From NCBI GenBank assembly GCA_003255065.1, contig QAOA01007064.1:210422-274421 (forward strand): DNA of 64,000 bases, written 5' to 3'. How positions within the stretch are numbered: position 1 is the stretch's first letter; each line of letters opens with the position of its first letter. Below are positions 38,039 through 48,200 of this stretch, in pieces. The notes under the pieces were generated by a model. That model did no database searches, was not told the origin of the DNA, and saw only the letters and a list, made by a program, of their open reading frames with translations. Position numbers and translations under genes: made by a program. The DNA comes from Cercis canadensis. Its lineage: Eukaryota; Streptophyta; Magnoliopsida; Fabales; Fabaceae.

Positions 38039-38951
38039 TGGAAGTCAGATTGATATTGTTAGAATTTAAAATAATTCTTATTCTTCTGATTTGTTTCTAA
38101 CAAAAGAGATTGAGGAAATCTTCATGAATCTTGTAAAAGAAATGCATATTGATAATTGATGATCATGGGCCACTCAATTAGCTAATCGCTTGATTACGTA
38201 AAATATCAATTCAAATTAATAAAAAAGTTATTCACATCCTCTAATGATTTTTTATTGTTTTGTTGTAAATTGTCATTATATGAAGCAAAATACAAAACTT
38301 TTTTTGAAGGGAACCTATGCATACCTTGTGGCATATTTGGAAGAGCAGGAATAGAAAAGTTTTTGACAATATAGTGTCGGAAGGAGTATGTTGAAGGAAG
38401 TTTTGTTCTTAGGAATTGAGTTTCAAGAAAATGACGTTGGACTGCAAAATTGAAAAGAAGAATTTTAGTTTCATAAGAAAGACATCCATTTTAAGAAAGT
38501 GTCTATTACATATGATGAAATATACCCCTCACCATTATATTTGAATAAAATAGCCACATATTTTATATATGATAACTATATATATGAACAGAATAACAAT
38601 ATTGTGCTAAAAAACATTTTGTTCATTTGATTATGTGTGACGGGCACCTCCTTAAAAGGCATCAACATTCTGCACAAAACTTGAAATTTTTTTCTAGTTC
38701 ACACCAAACAATAAGTTTTCCTTCGAGTTTTTTTGTTCATGTCAACATGTTAGGCTATTGTTGTTAGGTTGTTTTTTCATTCAGGGTTTCTTTTTCCTTC
38801 TTTGATGTACTTGTTCATTGTTGATGAATGAAATTTATCCATTTTTAGTCATTAAAAAACCTAAGAGACATATAAGTTGCTCTAACTCCAATACAAGGCC
38901 TAACATATAAAACCTTCATACCTTCATATCACAACTCAAATGGAACAAACT
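38039..38951. other. Non-coding AT-rich spacer
   Basis: No coding sequence, repeat pair or RNA gene recognised. Confidence 0.5.
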
Positions 38952-39126
38952 GATTTAGTGCGTAACATTATCAAACGAGTACCACAAGGTGACAAGGCAT
39001 AGTAAAATAATTGCCCGTGGAAGGCATATGCTTAGGTGGGCCTTAGCTTAGCTTAGTGTGGAAATTGTTCATGTGTTACGTGAAACAAATTATTGTGTGG
39101 ATTTTCCACCCAATGTGGGAGCTATA
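38952..39126 (+). mobile_element. Possible LINE RNase H remnant
   Basis: Plus-strand text VEIVHVLRETNYCVDF resembles the C-terminal RNase H motif of plant L1-type LINEs (usually like VxIVHVxREANxxADxLA). A second piece, DLVRNIIKRVPQ, lies just upstream in another frame with a stop, as expected for a decayed copy. No poly-A tail or target duplication was found. Confidence 0.4.
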
Positions 39127-39590
39127 TATATAGAATGAAGAAAGTTGGAAAATATGATATGATCTTGTGTAAGATATAAAATTATTTATGGGCTTTCATT
39201 TAATCTGTTAAGTAAAAGTTCATGAATGTTTATATCTTACAAAGAGATGAGTTTATTACTTTTTGTAGACTTTTCTTCTAATTTATTTTCTTAATTTGAG
39301 AGTAACTTTGGTTTCTAGTTTCTCTTTGTATACCAAATAGTTCCTCATTTTGTTAATGAGAGACATCAAACATAAGACCATTTTCTTGATAGGAATGACA
39401 ACTATTATTATAGCAGCCAACATGTGATTTTTATTTTTTTATTTTTTTTTGTATTTTGGCTACGACTTTAAGTTTAAACATGGAACCCATAATTAAGTTA
39501 TGAGGACGGCCTCAATACCATTTGGCCGCAAGCCGTTTGGTAGCTACAAGTGATTTTACATCATATAGAAAAGCTTCAAATCATCAACAA
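39127..39590. other. Intergenic spacer downstream of the O-methyltransferase
   Basis: AT-rich, with T-rich runs near 39425-39445. No gene is seen. Confidence 0.5.
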
Positions 39591-39596
39591 TTTATT
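39591..39596 (-). terminator. Candidate polyadenylation signal of the O-methyltransferase
   Basis: AATAAA on the minus strand (plus tttatt), about 93 bases beyond the stop codon at 39689. Position is reasonable for a plant near-upstream element; it is not proof. Confidence 0.45.
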
Positions 39597-39688
39597 CAAA
39601 AGTTCTTAATAAATAAGAACATGGGTACAACACAATTCAAATTAACACATAAAATTAAACACTACTTTATAATAGTGGAGTACCTAAG

Positions 39689-41024
39689 CTAAGGATATGC
39701 CTCAATGAGAGACCTATACCCAAAAATAGGGTTTATTTTGTAACTCTTGAATCCTGCCTCAAGTAAAATCTTCTCCCATTCTTTTTCGTTCCTCTCTTTT
39801 CCACTAAAAATAGCCATCATAAGCACATCATAAGCAAGCTTTACTTCAGACATATCATGATTGTCTTCCCTTCCATTTATCACCACATCAATAATAATCA
39901 ACTTCCCTCCATTGCCTTTGCCTGAAACAGCTTGCTTACATTTTTTCAGAATCTTTATACAATCTTCATCGCTCCAATCATGTAGAATACACTGCAAAAA
40001 TAAATAAATTCAAAAAATTTAAAAAATACATTTAATAATTAATCAACATAATTTTATTTTCATTAGCAATTTCATGGAATAATGATGTATACATAAACTT
40101 TGAACATATATATCATATATAATAAAATCTAAATTTAACTAGCTTCATTTAAATTTTTTAATGTCCTACTCTAGTTACTATAATTGTCCATTTATATGAA
40201 GCAAAATTTTGTGAGAACATGGTTACTCTAATTCCATTGCAATAGCATACCTTCAATAGAACAGCATCAGCAGAAGGGATTGATTCAAACATGCTACCAG
40301 CAACAAAACTCAAATCATTGCTTCCTAACAAGTTTCCCACAACTTGTGGAAGATCAAACACTATGTATTTCAGACTAGGAAATGCCTCAGTGATGATCCT
40401 GGCTGTGGTGCCAGTGCCACCACCAACATCAACAATGGACTCAAGACCCTTAAACACTTCCTTACAGTCTTTAATAGCCATGTTGATGATTTGAGAATCA
40501 CCAGCCATGGCTTTATTAAAAGACCTCAAACACTGAGGATCCTTTTGAAGTAAATCCCAGAAGCTGATACCAAAGGCACTGTCATTTACTGTCTTCTCCT
40601 CCCCACCAAACCAGCAAGTCATGAAATTCAATGGTTTAATCAGACCAGGATCAACAAACGTCAAAAGCATTGAGGCTAAACATGGGTCCTTGCCTTTGAC
40701 AAGGAGCTTAGAAGGAGGAGTCAGAGTATATGCCTCCTTTTCCTCTTTCTCCTTACAGATTTTGGTTTCAGCCAAGAACCCGTGATGCACTAGCAACCGT
40801 ACAAGGCGATCCACATAACCAGTCTTGGTTGGATGAACTTCGAGATTCGAAATCAACTCTGGAAGGGTGATGGGTTTGCTATGGTTGTGGATTATTTCTG
40901 GTATGTTGAGCTGAACAGCACATTTGAGAGCCATGGAGCTGACGAAGTTGAAGACATATTTGTACAAGTAAGCTTGAGCTTCAAAGAACTCACTAGCTGG
41001 GTTGGTTTCGAGAGAACCCATCAC
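39689..41024 (-). CDS. Class I plant O-methyltransferase (flavonoid/stilbene type), two exons
   Basis: Exon 1 is 40251-41024 and exon 2 is 39689-39991, with a 259-bp intron bounded by GT (40250-40249) and AG (39993-39992); phase is 0, giving 258 + 100 = 358 residues, normal for the family. Residues 1-110 form the dimerisation domain (FNFVSSMALKCAVQLNIPEI). SAM is bound by VDVGGGTG (198-205) and Asp224 in VFDLPQ. The catalytic base is His262 in LHDWSDEDC; the acidic residues expected in the family lie in MSEVKLAYDVLMM and ERNEKEWEK. It would transfer methyl from S-adenosylmethionine to a phenolic hydroxyl, in the cytosol, as a homodimer. It resembles enzymes named resveratrol, isoflavone or 8-hydroxyquercetin O-methyltransferase; the substrate cannot be told from sequence. 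Cys259 takes the place of the Trp often seen before ILHDW. Start: MMG; the second Met may be the true start. Confidence 0.92.
39992..40250 (-). other. Intron of the O-methyltransferase gene
   Basis: 259 bp, AT-rich, AAG|GTATGC at the donor and TTTTTGCAG| at the acceptor. Its position between the Rossmann fold and the catalytic LHDW motif is the usual one for this family. Confidence 0.9.
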
Positions 41025-41125
41025 TTGTTTTCTTAGTTGAGCTCTTTTTGGTAGTTCTAATTAGCAAGTTTGAGCTTGAAAGAACTTGATCACTTGCTGT
41101 TCTGCAATGGCATAACCAGCTCTGC

Positions 41126-41131
41126 TTTATA
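41126..41131 (-). promoter_or_regulatory. TATA box of the O-methyltransferase
   Basis: GTGTATAAAGC on the minus strand, about 102 bases before the ATG, which leaves room for a ~70-base leader. Most of the DNA upstream of it (41188-41830) is a tandem duplication. Confidence 0.6.
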
Positions 41132-41187
41132 CACTGAGCTCAAATGCCACCTACCTTTAGTTAGTTGAACATGTCAAATGCTTTGAA

Positions 41188-41830
41188 CATAGTTTTGTCT
41201 GAATTTGTGTTGATTTTTCTTGGAATTCAGATTCATTAAATCTGATTCTGTGGACTCCTCTTGTCCACGTAAAAAGGAAGGAAATGTTAGAGAATATTCT
41301 ATATTGCATGTGAAAGAGAAGAAACCCATCACCAAAGCCGCCTCTAGTCCTTGTCTCTGCGGTGTATGTAATAATAATTTCTCTTAAGTAAATTGCCTTA
41401 GTTACTTTATTAATATATCACTTTTTTATTATTTTTTTTATAATTCAAGAATCAAGATCTAATCTTAACCTGAATAAAACCAAATTCAACAAATTTAAAT
41501 TTAAATCGAGCCATAGTTTTGTCTGAATTTGTGTTGATTTTTCTTGGAATTCAGATTCATTAAATCTGATTCTGTGGACTTCTCTTGTCCACGTGAAAAG
41601 GAAGGAAATGTTAGAGAATATTCTATATTGCATGTGGAAGAGAAGAAACCCATCGCCAAAACCGCCTCTAGTCCTTGTCTCTGCGGTGTATGTAATAATA
41701 ATTTCTCTTAAGTAAATTGTCTTAGTTACTTTATTAATATATCACTTTTATTTTTTATTTTTTTATAATTCAAGAATCAAGATCTAATCTTAACCTTTGA
41801 ATAAAACCAAATTCAACAAATTTAAAACGA
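41188..41830. repeat. Tandem duplication upstream of the O-methyltransferase (2 x ~320 bp)
   Basis: Unit 1 is 41188-41511 and unit 2 is 41512-41830, offset 324, over 95% identical (catagttttgtctgaatttg..cttgtccacgt..gcctctagtccttgtctctgcgg..). Right after unit 2, 41838-41930 resembles the gene's own leader at 41028-41110 (tttcttagttgagctctttttgg, then ..tttgaacttgaaaga..cacttgct), so leader-like DNA flanks both sides. This looks like the remains of an unequal crossover within an O-methyltransferase array. Confidence 0.85.
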
Positions 41831-41930
41831 GCCATACTTAGGTTTCTTAGTTGAGCTCTTTTTGGTTTTTAGCTAGTTTGAACTTGAAAGACCTCACTTG
41901 CTCAGCTTCAATTGCAGAACTAAGCTACCC

Positions 41931-42912
41931 TTGGTTGAGTGACACAAATACATTGATAATTACCAAAATATACAAGGCACAATTTAGACCAGAACAAACC
42001 TTAGTCTGAAGATAAGTGGCCCATGAAGCAAAGGAATGATGTCTTCAGTCAAAGTCTGTTGAAAACAACTTTTAAAAGGAAGAAAGAATAAAGGGACCAC
42101 CTTAGCTCTTCAAACACGGTGTGCTAGTCCTGGTTTCACCTTGGTCTACCATAGAAGACTGTTGTCAATGGATTAGAGGACAAGACAACATCACTGGCTG
42201 ATGGACAGAGATAAGACTACCAATCCCTTATCTCCAGGAAAATTCCTCTAACCTTCTCTCTCTTCTTTTGTTGTATTATTATAGCTTCTACACGTCGAGA
42301 TATTCCTTAATTTGCTTGAAAAGATCTTTAATAATTGTCTTGAAATGTATTACAGTTATTTTCTTTTTCAAGTACAATGGAAATTGCTACAATGATTTGA
42401 ATAGAGAGGAGTATTCAAGTTCTCACCTACTGCAACCATTCAAACTGCCAATATTTCTGTTGCAGTAAATTGCAGAAAATCACTGCTCAAGAAAAAGGAA
42501 GAAATGAAATATTGAAATCGCATTCCAAAAAAATCATTTGGTTATTCCATCGGTTAAAGTAATTGGTGGAGAAGGCTGATACAGGGATAATATGATTAAA
42601 CTATTAGGAAACTAGGGAAAAAGTGGAAATAAAGAGAAGGGTGAAAAAACACTCAAGAAAAAAGTCAAAACAACAAACATGTCCGTAATCTTTTATCTAC
42701 ATAATATTGTATTCTAACAAAGTCAACTTAAACAGTAGCTGAACTTTTATTCAATAAGCAGTGGTTAAATACAGTAATGAACAGGTTTCAATTAAAATCC
42801 ATTAAGCATAAACTGATTAAGTGCAACGGAAATAAAGAGCATCAGCACAACTGAATCTCCACAGAATATACGCTAGGAGATTGAAAACAGTTTCACTTGA
42901 CATGAAGCTCAC
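41931..42912. other. Non-coding spacer
   Basis: AT-rich. Short frames have no domain. No repeat pair recognised. Confidence 0.5.
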
Positions 42913-42975
42913 CTGAGTGACTCTATAATTAAAGTAAGGATCAAACTCATGAATGATACTCTCGTACTTTATAAC
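42913..42975 (-). pseudogene. STT3A: Isolated exon of STT3A (oligosaccharyltransferase catalytic subunit)
   Basis: A 63-bp segment on the minus strand reads [18 protein letters not shown] (preceded by VIK), the highly conserved first luminal loop of STT3, whose Asp in the [10 protein letters not shown] segment is part of the glycan-transfer active site. It is flanked by intact splice sites: ..ATACAG| before it and |GTGAGC after it. STT3 is a large multi-pass ER membrane protein that N-glycosylates nascent proteins. I looked for neighbouring exons (the preceding membrane segment and the NWFDDRTWYPLGR exon) on both sides and found none, so this is a lone exon, probably carried here by a duplication or a mobile element. 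Confidence 0.75.
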
Positions 42976-43856
42976 CTGTATATCAGTGCAGTAAAATGTC
43001 ATGAAAAAAAAAACCAAAAGCAGCACTATTTACCCATAGCCATAGGAAAGTCAAAATTTTCAGCTGCAGTATCCTGGTTCACAATATGTATTGTCCAGTG
43101 GTATAGTTTCACAGTGTTGGTACAAACTCGAGCAGTAAGTAGACTAATTGAGAAAGCAAATTGAAAACACAAATCAGAACCTTAACATATAAATACTATA
43201 GTATTATTCATCTTTGACTTTTTATTCACAAAGTGTTTAATACTAGCCTCCTGGCTAGAGGAGAAAAGAAATTGGTGTACTTCAATTTATCAGCAGATCT
43301 TAACAGTATAAAGCTAGTAGATTTACCACTGATCATGCAATATAGCACTTAATAACACTCTTTAGACAACAAAGCAACTCCCAGCAAAACCAATAAGAGA
43401 AAGAAAATAAGACATTAACCATTTATGAGAAGTGAAAGACAGAGCATATACGGACAAATGTAACATAAGAAAACAATAAGAAAACCACAAGAAATTTCTA
43501 ATAGACTACAGATGATCAATAATAGATTTTTTCTTCTTCTTTGTTAAATACATGTGACAGCTTTAGCTATTGAGCTATTGAGACTTACTTCACTCCAAGT
43601 TGAACAAAAATAATTCAGACTTACTTCACTTCATCTCCACTCTCACTTGTGTCCAATTAAGCAAGCGCTAAACTAAGAAATTCCATTCATTTCCATCTCC
43701 TTCTGCTGCTTCTGTCACTGCATTCTGCATGCATGCGCCTATATATCCTATTAATTAATTCATTGTTTTTCCTCTTCAATTCCATTCTCTCACTGATAAT
43801 CACTAGAACTTTAATTTAATTAATAACCCAATTCAAGTGGGTTAATTTAATGTTGT

Positions 43857-43886
43857 CTTTTCTTTCTTTCTTTCTTTCTTTCTTTA
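43857..43886. repeat. (TTTC)n microsatellite
   Basis: About seven tandem tttc units. Simple repeat. Confidence 0.9.
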
Positions 43887-44200
43887 GCTCAGTCTCAGAT
43901 ACACTTGCATGTGGATTGTAGCTAGAGTGGATCTACAACTCAAAAATTCTTTCCTCAATCTTCAACTTAAGTTAACAAACCCTGCCAACTAACTGCCATA
44001 TGTGATGTAGACTTGTTAATTTGCTTATAAGACACTATAAAACAGAATAATAAAACTTGTGAAGCAAGGATAGTGTTTATATAATTCGTATCAAAAAGGT
44101 TCGTATCAGAAAGGCCAAGTTAGGTTGTTTAGTGAACTGACTCGTAAAGTGACTCTGATACAAACACTTGCTTTCATTTTTTTTTGAACTTATCAACTAC

Positions 44201-44260
44201 CTTTGGTTCTCTATCTCTGCTTGATGATACTTCCTCTTCCAATCTTAGGGATCTGTGTTC
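44201..44260 (-). pseudogene. Exon-like segment of unknown origin
   Basis: Sixty bases on the minus strand, 20 open codons (EHRSLRLEEEVSSSRDREPK), sit between TTTTTTGTAG| and |GTAGTTG, good acceptor and donor sequences. I do not recognise the protein. It may be chance, since short open segments between AG and GT are common. Confidence 0.25.
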
Positions 44261-45169
44261 CTACAAAAAAGCAATCATTCATTCATGAAACTCATTTGAA
44301 GTAAAGAGCTAAAAAGATATTTGAATGCATCAAAATTAGGATTGCATTATAAATATAATGGAGAAGTAGACTAGCAGTAAAATATTCCAAAAGGATCTCA
44401 TCCGCCCATTTACTCATTTTTTAGGCTGTAATGTAATCCATTTACTTCAATGAATAGCCAGCCAGGAACCCATTGTGTTTGTTTGTTTGTTGAAAGAAAT
44501 TGTAAATATGGTTGATGAATTAATTAGTTGAACAGAACACATCTGGTAAAATATGTCTAGTTTAGCTGAGCAGAGAGCGATTTCTAAAGGGAAACACAAA
44601 CATAGGACACGATGCAGCATCTGATTTGATATTTTAAAAAAAAGAAATGGGGAAATTGATTGAGCATCAAATAATTAACTTTCTGAATTACCCCATCCAA
44701 ATGTGATTCACCCTTTAAATGTTCCTAACTATTAACTAGCTACTACTTAAAGCCTTTGTGTAACTTAGTTCTTTTTGTCACTTTTCATCGTGTTTGTCCA
44801 GAAATGAAATTTGCTTTACGAGGCAGCAGAAGCAGAATTTTCTAGCTACATTCACATAAGCAATTATCCTAACGTCAGAGTTTCACAGCAAAACCATACA
44901 TGCTCTTGCTAGTCCTTACAAATCAACCACATATATAACGTGTAGCTGATTCTCTTCTCGCTTAACAAAAGCAAGAGCATTGTAATTTGAATAAAATATA
45001 TATAATAATTAATGTGTGTCTCTGCTTTGAGGAATCTGTTTTTCACAATACAAATTCTCTTATTCTGCTTAACTGCATGAAACATAAAGCCCACGACTCG
45101 CCATACCCACCCTATGCTATTTAGGCAGAATTGATAACTGTCTCAAGAGATTACAGAATCATAATCTGT

Positions 45170-45310
45170 CATGAGTGGAATTGTGAGGAACGAGTCCCAC
45201 ATCACCTAGTAGGTTGGGATATGTGGGGCTTTATAAGTTGGGAGGCACCCTCCCCTAATAGGCTAATCTTTTGGGGTGAGTTCTACCTCTTGACTTATGA
45301 CATAATCAAA
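45170..45310 (+). repeat. Repeat with snRNA-type USE and TATA box
   Basis: The block gtgaggaacgagtcccacatc..gggctttataagttgggaggcaccctcccctaa..gacttatgaca is, from memory, a common dispersed sequence in dicot genomes. It carries GTCCCACATCA (45194-45204), one base from the plant upstream sequence element RTCCCACATCG, and TTTATAAG (45230-45237) 25 bases downstream, the spacing used by plant RNA polymerase III U-snRNA genes. No U6 or U3 RNA sequence follows, so this is not an snRNA gene. Confidence 0.5.
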
Positions 45311-45449
45311 TTTGAAAAACATAAAAGTCGCATTTGGGTTCGCCTAATATGAAAGAGGATGGGACAGAAAGTTGCATAGATTTAGCATTTGGGACACCTA
45401 GTTTGGTCGGTGACGGAAAGTTCAAAATTATTGCCGGAGACGCATTTGA

Positions 45450-45471
45450 AAGAGAGAGAGAGAGAGAGAGA
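45450..45471. repeat. (GA)n microsatellite
   Basis: About eleven ag units. Confidence 0.9.
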
Positions 45472-45734
45472 CCTACCTAAAGGAAGAGCCTAGGACGCCG
45501 CCCTCTGTCATCGAAAAACACAGCAAGCCACCGGAAAAAACCTCACACTGTCAGAGAAGAAAGCTCGAAGAAAATGGAGAAGGGAGCTAGGTCTTGGTGA
45601 AAGGTAATCGAGAAAGTGCAAGGGATGGGGGAAAATATCTAGGGTATTACAATGAAAATTAGGAATCAACAAAATAATTTGGAAAAAAATTTCAACCGTA
45701 TATTCCATTGAAATTAGTTAAAAAAAATTTAGAC

Positions 45735-45803
45735 AATTTTAACGGTAATTTTTACAAAAAATTCTAACTATAATATAATTTTATTGAAATTACCGTTAAA
45801 ATT
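45735..45803. repeat. Perfect 17-bp inverted repeat
   Basis: aattttaacggtaattt (45735-45751) and aaattaccgttaaaatt (45787-45803) are perfect reverse complements around a 35-base loop, in AT-rich sequence with further related pieces nearby (ccgttaaaaaat near 45858). Likely MITE debris. Confidence 0.7.
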
Positions 45804-46869
45804 TCAACAAAATTTTTTCTATTAGAATTTTCTATAAACTTCAACGATATTTTATTCCGTTAAAAAATATGATTTTTCTTGACGTGCAAATTACTAATAA
45901 ATTTGGGCTATAATTATTGCGGCATTCTCTGGAATGATTTTAAAAAACTGAGGTTGAAGCCCCATATAGGAAACATAAATAAGTTTATTCTGCTAAAACT
46001 CTTTTCTTGTTCCAAGATAGAATGCTTGATGGATGCTACTCATCTTTCATCACCTAAAATAATATCACAAAGGGAAATTTATATCTATACGGTTCAGGCT
46101 CATATATTAGATTAGATCATTCATATAATTTAATCAGAATCATCATATATGCTACTAATTAATTTCTTGAATCAAACCTTATATCATCCATCATATATTG
46201 CTTAAGAGACAATTTCACTTTCCAACACTAAACACTTGAAACGGGGTCAAAGGCTCAAAGAAAAACACAACTACAAAGAAACTACTCTTGGCATGGTGAC
46301 ACCTATGCTATCTTCTCTAAGAGAACTACAGATACATTTAGGAGGTTCCAGAAAAGTGTGTACATCAAAATATCACAAAGTGTTGTCGATAGCCAAGAAA
46401 AATAGAGTAAAATATTTTTTCTTATCATGTATTTTCACATGATATACACGCATTTTCTTTTATTTTCAAAAACTACACAGATCTCTTTACACTTCAAAAT
46501 AATGCTACAACACTTTAGTTCAATCCATTAAGTCAATTATTGTTAAATTTCAATCAAATGGGGCAGAAATGATATACAATGTCCTTGATACTCTTAATTA
46601 GCAATGAAATTTTTGCAACAAAATTTTAGCCACAATTCTTAGACAATTTAGAAAATACTAGAAAACAGAATTAACTGATATAACCACTGCAATAATTTAA
46701 TTACTATAATTTAACTACTTACTGAGGATATTTATGAACATTTTATACTATTTGTACTCCTTTGACTATAATTTAACAGTTGATTTAACAAATTGGACTG
46801 AATTTTAATAAATAAATAAATATTTATATTACTCAAAATATCATTGTAGCTAAACAAGGTTTATAAGAA
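45804..46869. other. Non-coding spacer
   Basis: AT-rich. No gene or repeat pair recognised. Confidence 0.5.
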
Positions 46870-47294
46870 TAAATCCCCTCCCCTCTGGTAACATATTTGT
46901 GGGCCGGATTGAAGAGTTTACTGACCCTCACTTGTGTATTTTATTGTTGAGAGGTAATGATAGAAATATTCAGCGACATCTAAGAGGTAATCATGGCCAA
47001 CTTCAATTATTATTTTATGCTGAAGCTAATGCTCATCAGGATGATGAATCTGATGACCCTGGTATGTTGAACATAAGCAAGTGTGGGTGCTGTTTGTTAT
47101 GTAAGGAAGATTTGGAAGTGTGGGGCAAAACAATGAGTGAACGAAAACAAAGTAATAACTTTGAGATACCTTCCAGCAGTCTCAACAATTCAAGAGTAAG
47201 AGAAATATTTGATGAAAATCAGTGCAGTGATAGATTTGTGGGAGAATATGCAAGTACATCAAATGCAGAAGCAAAACGAAGAAAACTTGGATAA
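46870..47294 (+). pseudogene. Unrecognised host-gene 3' end (last exon or gene fragment)
   Basis: An open frame reads SGNIFVGRIEEFTDPHLCIL and continues for about 130 codons to a TAA at 47292. It has compositional features of real coding DNA: LRGNDRNIQRHLRGNHGQL, an acidic stretch (HQDDESDDPG), a Cys cluster CGCCLLC that could bind metal, LEVWGKTMSERKQSN, and a basic nuclear-signal-like end (AKRRKLG). There is no ATG at its start (it enters from upstream without one; GTG 46899 is internal), so it is either a last exon or a truncated copy. I do not recognise the family. The last 55 bases are repeated after the N at 47417. Confidence 0.5.
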
Positions 47295-47595
47295 AACATT
47301 CTCTGTAAGTCATCATTCCCCGAGAGTATTAGATGTTCTACTTTTTTTTCCATCAAATAGTTCATACACACACTACTGTTTTAACCACGCAATGCTTGAG
47401 GTTTTCTCTTTTTGTTNGGGAGAATATGCAAGTACATCAAATGCAGAAGCAAAACGAAGAAAACTTGGATAAAACATTCTCTGTAAGTCATCATTCCCCG
47501 AGAGTATTAGATGTTCTACTTTTTTTTTCCATCAAATAGTTCATACACACACTACTGTTTTAACCACGCAATGCTTGAGGTTTTCTCTTTTTGTT
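47240..47595 (+). repeat. 177-bp direct repeat meeting at an N (47417)
   Basis: 47240-47416 and 47418-47595 are identical apart from one extra T in a T run. The repeat starts right after the N and ends right before it, as expected for two contig ends that overlap but were joined with an N instead of merged. The second copy of the frame ending is therefore probably not real. Confidence 0.9.
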
Positions 47596-47602
47596 GAGTT
47601 AT

Positions 47603-47963
47603 TATTTGGTACACCGGTGGTAGAAAGTAAAATATTTATACAAGCGACTAAAATTCTGTGGTTTTGTTTATAATAAGCCAAGTTTTACGCATTAATATTT
47701 TTAACCTATTTATGTATCTCAATTTAAAATGCATTTTTCATACAAAATTCATAAGAACATAAAACAAACGGTCATAATTGATTCTAAATATGAATTCTAA
47801 TTTGATCACTTTTTATCATGTTTTGTTGAAGTTAATTATAGATAAGTTATCTAATACTACCTAGATGATTATTAAAATGATTTTTATGAAGAGTTTATTA
47901 CAAAAAATGTATAAATCAAGCCGCTTATCTAAACTTTAAATTTTACCGGCAGTGTACCAAATA
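47603..47963. mobile_element. MITE with TTTGGTACAC inverted ends
   Basis: Left end tatttggtacaccggtggtagaaa and right end ttttaccggcagtgtaccaaata (47941-47963) are imperfect reverse complements. No coding content. A diverged second copy of its left part (tatttggtataccagcggtgaaaag) starts at 47986, offset about 383. Confidence 0.65.
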
Positions 47964-47985
47964 TAAATTCTTTTGTTTGAGTTAT

Positions 47986-48200
47986 TATTTGGTATACCAG
48001 CGGTGAAAAGTAAAATATTTACACAAGTGACTAAAATTCTATGATTTTGTTTATAACAAGTCAAGTTTTAGATATTAATATTCTTAATCTATTTATGTAT
48101 CTCAATTTAAGATGTTTTTATATTTCAAAATGTATTTTTCATACAAAATTCATAAGAATATAAAATAAACAATCATGATTGATTCTAAATAGGAAAGTAG
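47986..48200. mobile_element. Diverged partial copy of the 47603 MITE
   Basis: It matches 47603-47800 through tatttggta..agtaaaatattta.acaag..gactaaaattct..atttatgtatctcaattta..catacaaaattcataaga, at roughly 85%, and lacks the right-hand inverted end. It carries a short extra piece (gatgtttttatatttc). Confidence 0.6.

Larger units (their letters stand above)
42976..45169. other. Non-coding spacer with a possible lone exon and (TTCT)n
   Basis: AT-rich. Contains the 44201-44260 exon-like segment and the 43857-43886 microsatellite listed separately; otherwise nothing is recognised. Confidence 0.5.

Noticed and set aside
45170-45310. U6 or U3 snRNA gene
   Set aside because: USE and TATA-like boxes are present, but no snRNA sequence follows at the expected start.
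46236-46442. 68-codon plus-strand frame
   Set aside because: No domain, AT-rich, no supporting context.
47209-47539. Two further frames repeating the end of the 46870 gene piece
   Set aside because: They arise from the repeated contig end around the N at 47417.
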